This document shows positions 27,820 to 36,258 of a DNA stretch of 64,000 bases, piece by piece. Positions within the stretch are counted from its first letter, which is position 1; every line of letters starts with the position of its first letter. Source of the DNA: Ignavibacteria bacterium (GTDB lineage: Bacteria; Bacteroidota; Ignavibacteria; SZUA-365); contig JADKJW010000001.1 in the NCBI GenBank assembly GCA_016720835.1, positions 558,001 to 622,000 on the forward strand, given 5' to 3'. Made by a program: the position numbers and the translations under genes. The notes below the pieces were generated by a model. It was not told the DNA's origin. It made no database searches and saw nothing but the letters and a program-made list of their open reading frames with translations.

Positions 27820-27910
27820 GAGGCAAATCCTTTGGAAGTGGTGCTGCGATACTGAAGCCGTGCTCCGGATACGCTACAACGCACGGTGCGCCCTCACGGT
27901 TCCATTTCTA

Positions 27911-28285
27911 TCAGCAATGACGGATGACTTCGTCCAGTAGTGAAACAGCTTTCTCGGCGACGCGCTGGTCTACCTCATATCTCACGTATCTCGCATTATG
28001 GGACGATTTGTACAGCCAAAGATACGCATCGTACAAAGCACTGATTTCGCGGCAAACGAGTCGAACGCGAACGTTATGCTTCGTATCTCCATGCCCGGGA
28101 CCTTTGGAGCAATACTCGCTCATGCTTCGATAGTCCACGCCATCCTCGCGCAGTGGGAACATCTTTCCTTCAACAAGATGGAGAGCCGAATAGAATGCAG
28201 TCGTGATCACCCAGTCCGGCCAGCGACCATCAGTGGAAAGAAAACGGCAAAGTGCCTCATTGTGTCGGGCGTGATCGGAACTCAC
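27911..28285 (-). CDS. HEPN-domain protein
   Basis: 124 aa, helical. It has the pattern WVITTAFYSALHLVEGKMF (cf. the W..I..FYAALH core of HEPN proteins) and SSHNARYVRYEVD near the end. HEPN proteins are commonly toxin RNases of toxin-antitoxin and defence systems, but the usual R-x4-6-H RNase motif is not evident here. The GTG start overlaps the stop of the preceding gene (GTGA), so the two are coupled. Base composition is less GC-rich than neighbouring housekeeping genes, which suggests acquisition by transfer. Confidence 0.7.
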   Translation of the reverse strand: MSSDHARHNEALCRFLSTDGRWPDWVITTAFYSALHLVEGKMFPLREDGVDYRSMSEYCSKGPGHGDTKHNVRVRLVCREISALYDAYLWLYKSSHNARYVRYEVDQRVAEKAVSLLDEVIRHC

Positions 28286-28774
28286 CTTTCCAAGGCCCGG
28301 TATCGGCGGTCGAATCCATCAGCCTCGATGAGGTCCATGTCGAGAGGGCCCATCCCAGCAAAACGAAAATGTTATCGAATAGCTTGGTTCTCTCCATTCA
28401 TTTTCGCGGGCGCCGACATATCCATAGACGCCATGGAACTGGGACCCGACAAACTCTGCCACCGGAATGATGAACATGACTTCCGGGGCATTGAACCGTT
28501 CGTCTTTCAGCCTGGCCGCAACAGGGTGAATATCGCGGGCATTGAGCCACTCAAGAAGGATGTGGGTGTGTTGCGCGGCTTTTGCAACGTTTTCGACCAG
28601 CGTGCGATTCATCCAGCCCTGCATGTCGGCGACGGCGTTCTCCATTCCGAAAACCCTGCCGGCATTGAAGGCGCCCACCATCTGATTTGTCCCGTAGCGA
28701 TCGTCGCCAGGCTCCGGATCCGTCCAGTCGGCTGGATCTACCAACGGTCTGATATATTGCTCTACAGCGTCCAT
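28282..28774 (-). CDS. Unknown partner of the HEPN protein, apparent frameshift
   Basis: From the ATG at 28774 the frame runs through FNAPEVMFIIPVAEFVGSQF and WREPSYSITFSF, then ends soon after at 28319 in an unlikely tail. Skipping one base in the TTTT run near 28360 gives AGMGPLDMDLIEADGFDRR and a stop at 28282-28284 that overlaps the HEPN start in the GTGA arrangement of coupled genes. The intact product would be about 163 aa. No nucleotidyltransferase (MNT) motif is seen and no family recognised. The context suggests an antitoxin or partner of the HEPN protein. The break may be a sequencing error, a decayed gene or programmed shifting. Confidence 0.55.
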
Positions 28775-28813
28775 ATGTCTGTTGTCTTTCCTGTTACCAG
28801 CATAGTCTTCACC

Positions 28814-28845
28814 GAAAACTACCGAAATTGCATGACAAGAGTCAA
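28814..28845 (-). promoter_or_regulatory. Candidate promoter of the HEPN gene pair
   Basis: TTG (28845-28843), 21 bases, TAGTTTTC (28821-28814), one mismatch from TAnnTTTG. The predicted start lies about 32 bases before the ATG at 28774. Confidence 0.4.
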
Positions 28846-28957
28846 CACAAATCCCGGTGTTGAATGTGCCGAAGGAATGTTGCTTGAAAAACCTGCGCGA
28901 ACGATCTTGTTTTCTTTCACCTTCGCAATACTGCGGCATGAACAAGGAAAATGCGAA

Positions 28958-29818
28958 ATGATCCTCGGAGGACGTGTCGGTACGATTCTGAAGCAGCGCA
29001 TCCTGCAGTCCATGGCAGGAAAAGATGGAAGCCTGGTACGCATAAAGGCCGGTCGCTTGCGCGGACTACGCGTGTTCATCGATCCTTCCTCGCCCGGACT
29101 TGCCGTCCTCTTCGGACGCTGGGAACCGTATCATCAAGCCCTCTATGAAGGAATCGTGCGGCAGGGCGACGTGGTGTACGATATCGGCGCGAATACAGGC
29201 ATTCACTCGCTGCTGTTCTCCACACTCGTCGGACAACACGGCAAGGTTTTCAGTTTTGAACCGCTGTCTCAAAACATCCATCATCTGGAAATGATCCAGA
29301 GCGGCAACGACATATCGAATATCGTCATCATGCCCATGGCGCTTGCGGACCGAACCGGGACGGCCAGATTCAAACTCGGCGTGCACAACACGCAAGGGTC
29401 TCTCGTGGGCATCGGCGCGGATTCAGGAGCGGAGATTGAAGTGCCGCTCAGCACCCTCGACGCCGAACGCGCGAAGGGCATGCCGGCAGCCGCGGTGATG
29501 AAAATGGACATTGAAGGCGCTGAAGGCGTTGCGCTGGCAGGCGGAGCTGCGATGATCGATGCCGACTTGCCCATCGTCGTGGTGGAGCTGCACACGCCGG
29601 AGCAGGATCGGGCCATCGCGGATTTTTTCCATCCCCGCCCGTACCGTCTTTATCGACTCGGCGACGACGGCGCCCGCACATACAGCGATCAGCGGGAGCT
29701 GCTTCGTCCCATTCAGAACACGCGAAGCACCTGGCCTGATCCCCTGGGTGTGTGGGGGACTGTGGTTGCGGTGCCGCACAGTCGACACGAACGTATCGAC
29801 GGAATTCCCCACACATAG
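28958..29818 (+). CDS. FkbM-family methyltransferase
   Basis: 286 aa from the ATG at 28958 (AAGGA upstream); the frame is open far upstream but reads through the HEPN genes and is not coding there. SAM-binding motif VVYDIGANTGIHSLLFS, second motif VFSFEPLSQNIHHLE, and the FkbM signature VMKMDIEGAEGVAL. Such enzymes O-methylate sugars in surface glycans or secondary metabolites. The only plus-strand gene between the sigma-factor region and the window end. It faces the ugd terminator. Confidence 0.88.
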   Translation: MILGGRVGTILKQRILQSMAGKDGSLVRIKAGRLRGLRVFIDPSSPGLAVLFGRWEPYHQALYEGIVRQGDVVYDIGANTGIHSLLFSTLVGQHGKVFSFEPLSQNIHHLEMIQSGNDISNIVIMPMALADRTGTARFKLGVHNTQGSLVGIGADSGAEIEVPLSTLDAERAKGMPAAAVMKMDIEGAEGVALAGGAAMIDADLPIVVVELHTPEQDRAIADFFHPRPYRLYRLGDDGARTYSDQRELLRPIQNTRSTWPDPLGVWGTVVAVPHSRHERIDGIPHT

Positions 29819-29865
29819 CGCGCTTCGACGCGCGGAAACGTCATCCCGCGCAAACGAACCCGGGC

Positions 29866-29897
29866 GAAAAAAAAAGAGCGGGACCTGCCCGCTCTTT
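29866..29897 (-). terminator. Intrinsic terminator of ugd
   Basis: Read on the minus strand: AAAGAGCGGG, loop CAGGT, CCCGCTCTTT, followed by a continuous T tract (complement of nine A at 29867-29875). It starts about 20 bases after the ugd stop. Confidence 0.9.
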
Positions 29898-29917
29898 GCA
29901 TCACTCTCGGGACGGAA

Positions 29918-31258
29918 CTACTTCTTTGCGCGCACCGCCGCGCGGCCGATGGAGAAATAGTCGAATCCCAGCGCGCGCATGTGCTCGGGGTCGTAGATGT
30001 TGCGGCCGTCGAAGACCACGGCTTCGGCGAGGCGCGATGTGACCGCGCCCCAGTCCGGCTGGCGGAATTCGTTCCACTCGGTGACGAGCAGCAGCGCGCT
30101 GGCGCCGTCGAGCGCGTCGTACATGTTCTCCGCGTAGCGGATGCGGTCACCGTACCGCTCCCGGGTGTTTTCCACGGCTTCGGGATCGAAGGCCGCGACC
30201 TTCGCGCCGGCGTCGAGCAGCAGGTTGATGACGATGTAAGCCGGCGCCTCGCGCACGTCGTCGGTGTTGGGCTTGAAGGCGAGGCCCCACATGGCGAAGG
30301 TCCTGCCCGCGAGGTCCCCGTTGAAATACGCGCGGATCTTCTCGAAGTAGAGCTTCGGCTGATCGGCATTCACGTCTTCCACCGCCTGCACGATGCGAAG
30401 GGGATGGCCGGCGGTGCCGGAGGATTTCAGCAGCGCTTTCACGTCCTTCGGGAAGCAGGATCCGCCGTAGCCGACGCCGGAGAAGAGGAACTTCTTGCCG
30501 ATGCGCGTGTCGGTGCCGATGCCCTTGCGGATGTTGTCCACGTTGGCGTCGAGGATTTCGCAGAGATTGGCGAGATCGTTCATGAAGGAGATGCGCATCG
30601 CGAGGAAGCTGTTGGCCGCGTACTTGGTGATTTCCGCGCTGCGTTCGTCCATCACGATGATGGGATTGCCGGACATGACGAACGGCTCGTACAGCTCCGT
30701 GAGAACCTTCTTCGCGACCTCGTGCGACGTGCCGATGACGACGCGGTCGGGCCGGAGACTGTCCTCCACGGCAAAGCCCTCGCGCAGGAATTCGGGATTC
30801 GACGCCACGGTGAATTCGCCGTCGTACTGCTTGCGGATGGTCTCGGTGACGCGTTCGGATGTGCCGATGGGGACGGTGCTCTTGTCGACGATGATTTTGA
30901 ACGGCTGCGGAGCGTGCTTCTGCAGAATGGCGCCGATGTCGTCGGCCACCTTCAGCACGTACTGGAGGTCCGCGGAGCCGTCCTCGTTGGGCGGCGTGGG
31001 AAGACAGAGGAAGATGACCTCGGAGGCGAGCACGGCCTCCTCGAGGTTGTCCGTGAACGACAGACGCTTCTCCTTGTAATTGCGCTCGTAGAGCGGGTGG
31101 AGACCGGGTTCATAAATGGGAATTTTTCCGTTGCGGAGTTTCTCGAGCTTGCGCGGATCGTTGTCGACGCAATACACGCGATTGCCGTTTTCCGCGAAAC
31201 AGGTGCCTGATACGAGGCCGACGTAGCCGGTGCCGATGACTGCGATGGTTGAGGGCAT
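29918..31258 (-). CDS. ugd: UDP-glucose 6-dehydrogenase
   Basis: Oxidises UDP-glucose twice with NAD+ to UDP-glucuronate, a precursor of capsule and O-antigen sugars. 446 aa. NAD site IAVIGTGYVGLVSGTCFAEN at the N-terminus, catalytic cysteine in GVGYGGSCFPKDVKAL (about residue 260), and the C-terminal UDP-binding part FAMWGLAFKPNTDDVREAPA. It starts the polysaccharide locus and is closed by a strong terminator. Confidence 0.97.
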   Translation of the reverse strand: MPSTIAVIGTGYVGLVSGTCFAENGNRVYCVDNDPRKLEKLRNGKIPIYEPGLHPLYERNYKEKRLSFTDNLEEAVLASEVIFLCLPTPPNEDGSADLQYVLKVADDIGAILQKHAPQPFKIIVDKSTVPIGTSERVTETIRKQYDGEFTVASNPEFLREGFAVEDSLRPDRVVIGTSHEVAKKVLTELYEPFVMSGNPIIVMDERSAEITKYAANSFLAMRISFMNDLANLCEILDANVDNIRKGIGTDTRIGKKFLFSGVGYGGSCFPKDVKALLKSSGTAGHPLRIVQAVEDVNADQPKLYFEKIRAYFNGDLAGRTFAMWGLAFKPNTDDVREAPAYIVINLLLDAGAKVAAFDPEAVENTRERYGDRIRYAENMYDALDGASALLLVTEWNEFRQPDWGAVTSRLAEAVVFDGRNIYDPEHMRALGFDYFSIGRAAVRAKK

Positions 31259-31297
31259 GCTGGTGCTGTGAGTTGAAGGATGGGAGATCGGAGGTGC

Positions 31298-31371
31298 GGG
31301 ATGCGGGATGGAAGATCGAAGATGCGAAATGGAAGATTCGGAGATGCGAAATGGAAGATTCGGAGATGCGG
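31298..31371. repeat. Tandem repeat, 22-bp unit built of heptads
   Basis: The unit AGATGCGAAATGGAAGATTCGG occurs in full at 31320-31341 and 31342-31363, with a degenerate copy before and the start of another after. It parses as GATGCGA / AATGGAA / GATTCGG heptads plus one base. It lies in the 123-base gap between ugd and the wecA-like gene. Confidence 0.8.
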
Positions 31372-31381
31372 GGCTGAAGCG

Positions 31382-32569
31382 CTAGTCCTCTTTTTTCGTC
31401 GTCGTTTCTTTTTTCGCCGCGCCGTTGCCGTTGACGTGATGCAGATGCACGCCGTTCGTCTTCTGCAGCGATTTGGCGAGAATGACGGACCCGGCTTCCT
31501 GAAAAAGCAGTTCCGTGTATCCGAGGAGATGGAACAGTCCGGCCTGTGCGATCACCAGGCCGCCGATGAAAATCCACCCGGTGACTTCCGGCGCCAGCGC
31601 GACCACGATGCCCGCGCCCGCGTAGATCATCGACAGCAGGTACAGCGTGCCGACCGTGCGGCGCACCGTCATGTGGTAGCGGGATTTCAACATGTGATGA
31701 ATGTGGAAACGATCCGCGCTGAAGGGATTCTGCCGCTTGATCAGGCGGCGGAAAAACGCGAGCAGGGTATCCGATATCGGCAGGCCGAGCACGATGATCG
31801 GAACGAAATACATCGTGCTGCGCCGCGGGGCGCTGTCGACGAGCAGCCATCCGCACACGCCCAGGATGAAGCCGAGGAACATGCTGCCGGTGTCGCCCAT
31901 GAACACGCGCGCGGGATTGAAATTGAACAGCAGGAACCCGAGCAGCGCGGCCGCGATGATGAAGAACACCACGGCGAGGATGCCGTTTCCCCACAACAGG
32001 CAGAGAGACCCCATTGCGACGGCGCTGACGATCGAGGTGCCGGCGGCAAGCCCGTCCATCCCGTCGATCATGTTGATGGCATTCGTGGTTCCCACGATCC
32101 AGAAGACCGATATCAGCGTGCCAATGGAGTTGATCAGCACGCCCGACGAGTCGGCATCGAACACCTGCGGAAACACGTCCGATCTGATGGCGCCGAGGAT
32201 GATGAAAAACGCGGCGATGAACTGGAAGAGGAACTTGCGCTGAAACGTCAGGTCGCGGATATCGTCGATGAAACCGAGCACGAAAATGATGAGCGAGGCC
32301 TCGACGATGTACAGGAACATCGGCACCAGGGAGGCATGTCCGGTGCTTTGAAACTCCCAGCGGGAGAAAACGAACATGCACGTCGCGGAAATGCCGATGG
32401 CGATGATGAACGCCAGGCCGCCCGTGTACGGAATCTTCACTTTGTGAATTTTCCGTTCCTCGTCCGGCAGGTCAAACATGCCGAAGCGATGTCCGGCGCG
32501 TATGCACAACGGCATCACGAGAATCGCGATGGCGAAGGCCAGGAAAGGGTAGAAAAAAATAGGATTCAC
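31382..32569 (-). CDS. Undecaprenyl-phosphate sugar-1-phosphate transferase (WecA/TagO type)
   Basis: Integral membrane enzyme that starts polysaccharide synthesis by moving a sugar-1-phosphate (often GlcNAc-1-P) from UDP-sugar to undecaprenyl phosphate. 395 aa, about ten membrane segments. Family motifs: GFIDDIRDL, NAINMIDGMDGLA, FMGDTGSMFLG and the cytoplasmic HIHHML histidines. The C-terminal tail is charged (KKETTTKKED). It has its own promoter, so it may head the operon ending with ugd. The exact sugar cannot be read from the sequence. Confidence 0.92.
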   Translation of the reverse strand: MNPIFFYPFLAFAIAILVMPLCIRAGHRFGMFDLPDEERKIHKVKIPYTGGLAFIIAIGISATCMFVFSRWEFQSTGHASLVPMFLYIVEASLIIFVLGFIDDIRDLTFQRKFLFQFIAAFFIILGAIRSDVFPQVFDADSSGVLINSIGTLISVFWIVGTTNAINMIDGMDGLAAGTSIVSAVAMGSLCLLWGNGILAVVFFIIAAALLGFLLFNFNPARVFMGDTGSMFLGFILGVCGWLLVDSAPRRSTMYFVPIIVLGLPISDTLLAFFRRLIKRQNPFSADRFHIHHMLKSRYHMTVRRTVGTLYLLSMIYAGAGIVVALAPEVTGWIFIGGLVIAQAGLFHLLGYTELLFQEAGSVILAKSLQKTNGVHLHHVNGNGAAKKETTTKKED

Positions 32570-32607
32570 AATTGTGGGCTTGGTGAGCGCAAAGCCACTG
32601 CATCGTT

Positions 32608-32638
32608 TAAAAATAGCACCTTCGCCGTCGAATCACAA
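32608..32638 (-). promoter_or_regulatory. Promoter of the wecA-like gene, Bacteroidota type
   Basis: TTG (32638-32636), 20 bases, TATTTTTA (32615-32608), matching the ffs promoter in box and spacing. The predicted start is near 32600, about 30 bases before the coding start. Confidence 0.6.
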
Positions 32639-32680
32639 TGCGAATCGGTTGCCCCGATGGCGACGGCGAATGTCCGGCGA

Positions 32681-32788
32681 GACGCGGAGGTACCGTGCGG
32701 TACTGCTCGCTTGGATTGTCAGTCCGAGCAAAGTCGAGGACGGGGACGCGGGGATACCGTGGGGTACTGCTCGCTTGGATTGTCAGTC
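32681..32788. repeat. Direct repeat, 44 bp, two copies 64 bp apart
   Basis: Copies at 32681-32724 and 32745-32788 share TACTGCTCGCTTGGATTGTC and flanking bases with few mismatches. The spacer contains CGAGCAAAGTCGAGGAC. Intergenic. Confidence 0.75.
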
Positions 32789-33097
32789 GCTCGGCCCCCG
32801 GGGGCGGGGGTGGGCGGAAGGGCCTGGCCAGCGTGCTGGGCCGAACGCAGTTCGTGGCCGCCAAGGGGCGGCGGGGGCGGGGAGCGGCCGCGCGGGCCGG
32901 GGGGGGGTCGCGGGGCGCAGGCATGACAACCCAGGCCCCCACATGTCATGGAGCGAAGCGAAGAATCTGGAGCCCAGGCCGGTGTCGGAACCCGCGCACC
33001 CGCCGCTGGTGTCACAACCGACGATACCGGGATACCGTCCAATGGATGACTCAGGATGACCGCGATTTGGGATTTCTCTTCAGCAATTGGCAGATCC

Positions 33098-33188
33098 CCC
33101 TTCCCCTTCACCCTTCCCCTTCACCCTTCAACCTTCAACCTTCACCCTTCAACCTTCACCCTTCAACCTTCACCCTGCCCTTCACCAT
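33098..33188. repeat. Heptanucleotide tandem repeat (TTCAMCC)n
   Basis: About a dozen near-perfect heptads of the type TTCACCC / TTCAACC on the plus strand (GGGTGAA / GGTTGAA on the minus). The last codons and stop of the adjacent glycosyltransferase lie inside the tract. Confidence 0.85.
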
Positions 33189-34409
33189 TTCCTCAATCAC
33201 CGAAACGTACCGACCCGTCCCGATATCGCGGCGATACTTCGCGAGGAACTCCGAGTAGCCGGCACGGCCTTTCTGCGCCCATTCCTCGCGATGCTCCGCC
33301 GCGTCAAGAATGATGCGCACAAGCGCCTGGGGGTCGTCCGCGTCGATGCGGACGCCGCAGCCGCTTTCCTCGATGACGTGCGCGATTTCATTGTTCCCGG
33401 AGCCGAGGAAGAGCACGGGACGCGCCACCGCGAGAGCGCCGTAGAACTTGCTCGGAATGATGAGGCCGTCGAGTCGCGCGTCGAGGCTGACCAGATGCAG
33501 ATCGCCCGCGGAGAGGGTCTGCGCAAGCAGGTCATACGGCTGATACGGAAGCAGGGTGATGTTGGTCAGCGCGTTCGCATGAATGTACTCTTCGATGAAC
33601 GGGCGCCGTTGTCCGCCACCGATGAAGACGAAGTGGATGCCATCGTTTTCGCGCAGGTCGCGGATGGCATCCATGATGTTCTCGAACGGATGTCCCCAGC
33701 CCATGTTCCCGGAATACAGCACCACAAAGCGGTCGCCGACGCCGAGGCCCTGCCGGAAGCTGTTGTCGTTGTGCGCGACGGGCGCGAGGTCCCGGGAGTC
33801 GCCCCAGTTGGGATGCAGCACCACGCGGTCGGCGGGGATGCGCACGCCGTTGGTCAGGTACCGGGCCATGCAGCGTCCGATGGCCGCGACGCGATCGGCG
33901 CGCCGCATGCTGCCGTGCGCAAGGAGGCGGAAGAGGCGCCCGGAATACGAGCGCTGGCGGAACAGTCCAAGGGCGAAGGCGATGTCGGGCCACACGTCCT
34001 GGCACCACACGAGGAGCCGGGAGCGCCGCAGAAACGCGAGCACGGCCGCGGTGGTGACGATGAAGAGCAGCGCGGTCTGCGTGATGATGACGTCGGGTCG
34101 CGACAGTCGCAAGGCGCGCAGAAACGCCATCGTGTTGAAGGACGCCGCGTCGCCGAGGCGCTGCCACGGCGTGCGCTTGCCGAAATTCGTCACCGGCACG
34201 CGGTGGATGACGACCCCGTTGTGCGTCTCCTCGCGCGGGAGCGGCGTGCGCGATTCGCCCAGATAATCGCCCACGCTGGCGATGGTATGCACCTCCATCC
34301 CCGCGCGCGCGAGGTCCTCCGCGAGCTGCGTCCCGTACTGGGCGTTGCCGCTGACGTCAGGCCAGTAGTAATGGTTCAGGAGGAGAATGCGCACGGGGTC
34401 TTCAGGCAA
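33156..34409 (-). CDS. GT4-family glycosyltransferase (WbuB-like)
   Basis: 417 aa GT-B enzyme. The N-terminal ILLLNHYYWPDVSGNAQYGT and WCQDVWPDIAFALGLF are typical of the WbuB-like subgroup, several members of which transfer FucNAc-type sugars. Donor domain: VLYSGNMGWGHPFENIMDAI and LIIPSKFYGALAVARPVLFL. The last residues (MVKGRVKVEG) are encoded by the heptad repeat, so the natural end of the protein may have been replaced. Sugar specificity is not certain. Confidence 0.85.
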   Translation of the reverse strand: MPEDPVRILLLNHYYWPDVSGNAQYGTQLAEDLARAGMEVHTIASVGDYLGESRTPLPREETHNGVVIHRVPVTNFGKRTPWQRLGDAASFNTMAFLRALRLSRPDVIITQTALLFIVTTAAVLAFLRRSRLLVWCQDVWPDIAFALGLFRQRSYSGRLFRLLAHGSMRRADRVAAIGRCMARYLTNGVRIPADRVVLHPNWGDSRDLAPVAHNDNSFRQGLGVGDRFVVLYSGNMGWGHPFENIMDAIRDLRENDGIHFVFIGGGQRRPFIEEYIHANALTNITLLPYQPYDLLAQTLSAGDLHLVSLDARLDGLIIPSKFYGALAVARPVLFLGSGNNEIAHVIEESGCGVRIDADDPQALVRIILDAAEHREEWAQKGRAGYSEFLAKYRRDIGTGRYVSVIEEMVKGRVKVEG

Positions 34410-34487
34410 ATGGCACGTTGACGGGAAGAACCGTTTCCAAGAAAGTACGACGATTCACGCGGAATCGGAACGCGGCGGGGGTGGCCT

Positions 34488-35231
34488 TCAGAAATGCGCG
34501 TACCAGTTCCATGGCCGCTCATCAACGCTCACCTTCTGAATTGCAACGATACTCGTGTACTTTACCCGTTGATATGCATCGAACATCGCCTTTGGAAGCA
34601 CATTTGACCAGAGACTGTCCGGCAGCATGTTCCGGAGCAGCCGAGCAGCCTTCCGTTTCAACGTCGGGTCGATGACAACCGCCTGTGAATGGAACCGATG
34701 ACAAGGATACTGGCTCATGTACGAAATTGCTTTTGAAATGGCGACGAAATCACAATCATCCACCACAATGTACCCGCCCACACGCAGAAGTTTGCTCGCG
34801 TAGAACATATCAAGGAGTGTGTGGTCGAATGTATGCCATCCGTCCACAAACACCAGATCGAACGTTCCCTCCGCCTCCTGCACAAGGCGCGGCAGCGCAA
34901 ACTCTGAACGCTCCTCGATGAGTTCATAGAAAGTGTATCCGGCCCGTTTGAGGTTCGCAATACCTATGCCGTGCCAATCCTTGTATTCAAAGGGGTCGAT
35001 AATGATGTGCTTTGCACCCGTTCGACCGGCCAACGACGAACAGATATGCAGGGACGATATCCCATGCGCGCATCCCACTTCGAGCGTTTTCACGATTGAT
35101 GCATCGTGCTTCACAAGATTCGCGAGGAAGTGGCCTCTCGTTCTATCCACACCACCCTGGAGTTCGTAGTCTTTCCCACGTTCATCCTGGACACGACAGG
35201 TAGAAAAAATCGTTTCAATCAGTTCAGTCAT
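34488..35231 (-). CDS. Class I SAM-dependent methyltransferase
   Basis: 247 aa. SAM-binding motif KTLEVGCAHGISSLHICSSL, acidic strand ending HIIIDPFEY, and FDLVFVDGWHTFDHTLLDMF followed by GGYIVVDDCD, the Methyltransf_24 pattern. Probably modifies a sugar of the surface glycan. Codon use is clearly less GC-rich than in the housekeeping genes, suggesting recent acquisition. The stop is 78 bases upstream of the next gene's start. Confidence 0.82.
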   Translation of the reverse strand: MTELIETIFSTCRVQDERGKDYELQGGVDRTRGHFLANLVKHDASIVKTLEVGCAHGISSLHICSSLAGRTGAKHIIIDPFEYKDWHGIGIANLKRAGYTFYELIEERSEFALPRLVQEAEGTFDLVFVDGWHTFDHTLLDMFYASKLLRVGGYIVVDDCDFVAISKAISYMSQYPCHRFHSQAVVIDPTLKRKAARLLRNMLPDSLWSNVLPKAMFDAYQRVKYTSIVAIQKVSVDERPWNWYAHF

Positions 35232-35245
35232 TCAATTGCTCGGGA

Positions 35246-36258
35246 TTATGAGTTGGATGAAAGAAATCGGAGAGCCTCCAGTACCGGCAGGAATGCCGTT
35301 TCGAAGTTCAATTTCGTTTCGAATGCATTGCGCGCAGCCCTGCAACTTCGTTCATACATTTCAATGTCAGTGAGAAATGTTTTCGCTGCCTGCGCAATGG
35401 AATCTGGCCTTTCAGGATCCGCAAAGGCACACCATGATTCCTGACCGAGGTACGCGCGATACGGCTCCGTGTCAGGGACAATGACGGGCAACCCGCATGC
35501 AGCATATTCAAACAATTTATTTGTCGCAGGCCGGGTAGTTCTCCAGCCCTGCGAGGATATAGAGCGAGGGCCGATGGTGGCTGCCCTTAATAATTCTTTT
35601 CCGGGTGAAACACCCACGAAAGGCCGCACTCCCTGGTGGAAGGGAAGCGCCAATCGTCGGAAAATCCATGCATCCCTGCATCGAAGTGCAAGCGAGTTCG
35701 ATTCAGATCTTCCACGCTCGAATGCCGTTGGTACGACCACCGAGCCGCGGTATACCAACCTTGCTGGCCAACGTTTGAACGGTCCCGTCGAGACAAAGGC
35801 TTGGACGGTGGCATAGAGGAAAATTTGAGCGACTCGCAGCGAGCCTTTGATTTGAAGAGGCGGACTTCACGGACCCCGAAATCCAGGAATTCGGCCTCAT
35901 CATCGTCTCAGGAACGCTCTTCGCGCAGTTTTGCAGCTAAGGGAAGATCCTGAAGGACCAAGACGGTGGAATACAGAGCAAGCATTTCGCGGGCCAGCAG
36001 CGGCGGTCAGGCGTGCGGGCCTACGTTTCGACAAAGTCGGGACATGTTCGTCGATGTAAGCGCGATAGCAGTTCGACGAAAGCCAGTATCCATTCGTCGA
36101 GATACCATGATCGGGATTTATCGCCGTTGATGACGACGCACAGAACCGGGCGGCTCCCATCAATCATCTGATTTCTCACAACCAAAGAGAATTCACTGCA
36201 ATTACTTCCCATGCTCGGTTTTGCGATCCGATATGCGTAAAGTAAAGGACGGATGCGA
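35246..36258 (-). pseudogene. Decayed glycosyltransferase remnant
   Basis: No intact gene. The last ~90 residues before the stop at 35246 are a good GT4 C-terminus (ATNKLFEYAACGLPVIVPDT, then YLGQESWCAFADPERPDSIA). Upstream, GT-like pieces occur in different frames: LYSTVLVLQDLPLAAKLREE near 35950 resembles the VHAHDLPLAPLAAKL region of such enzymes, and SVVVPTAFERGR lies near 35730. Several frame changes would be needed to join them. GC is lower than surroundings. Either a degenerating gene or a poorly assembled stretch. Confidence 0.5.

Larger units (their letters stand above)
32570..33155. other. Repeat-rich intergenic region without a gene
   Basis: 586 bases between a glycosyltransferase stop and the wecA-like start. 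It holds the wecA-like promoter, the 44-bp direct repeats, a very G-rich stretch (32801-32930) with a G9 run, a degenerate copy of the GAGCGAAGCGAAG(G/A)ATCT element near 32951, and the beginning of a heptad tract. Long frames across it have no protein-like character. Confidence 0.6.

Noticed and set aside
31280..32926. A long plus-strand frame rich in Arg, His and Asp across the wecA-like gene.
   Set aside because: Antisense to a membrane protein with clear family motifs; composition is that of a reverse-strand artefact.
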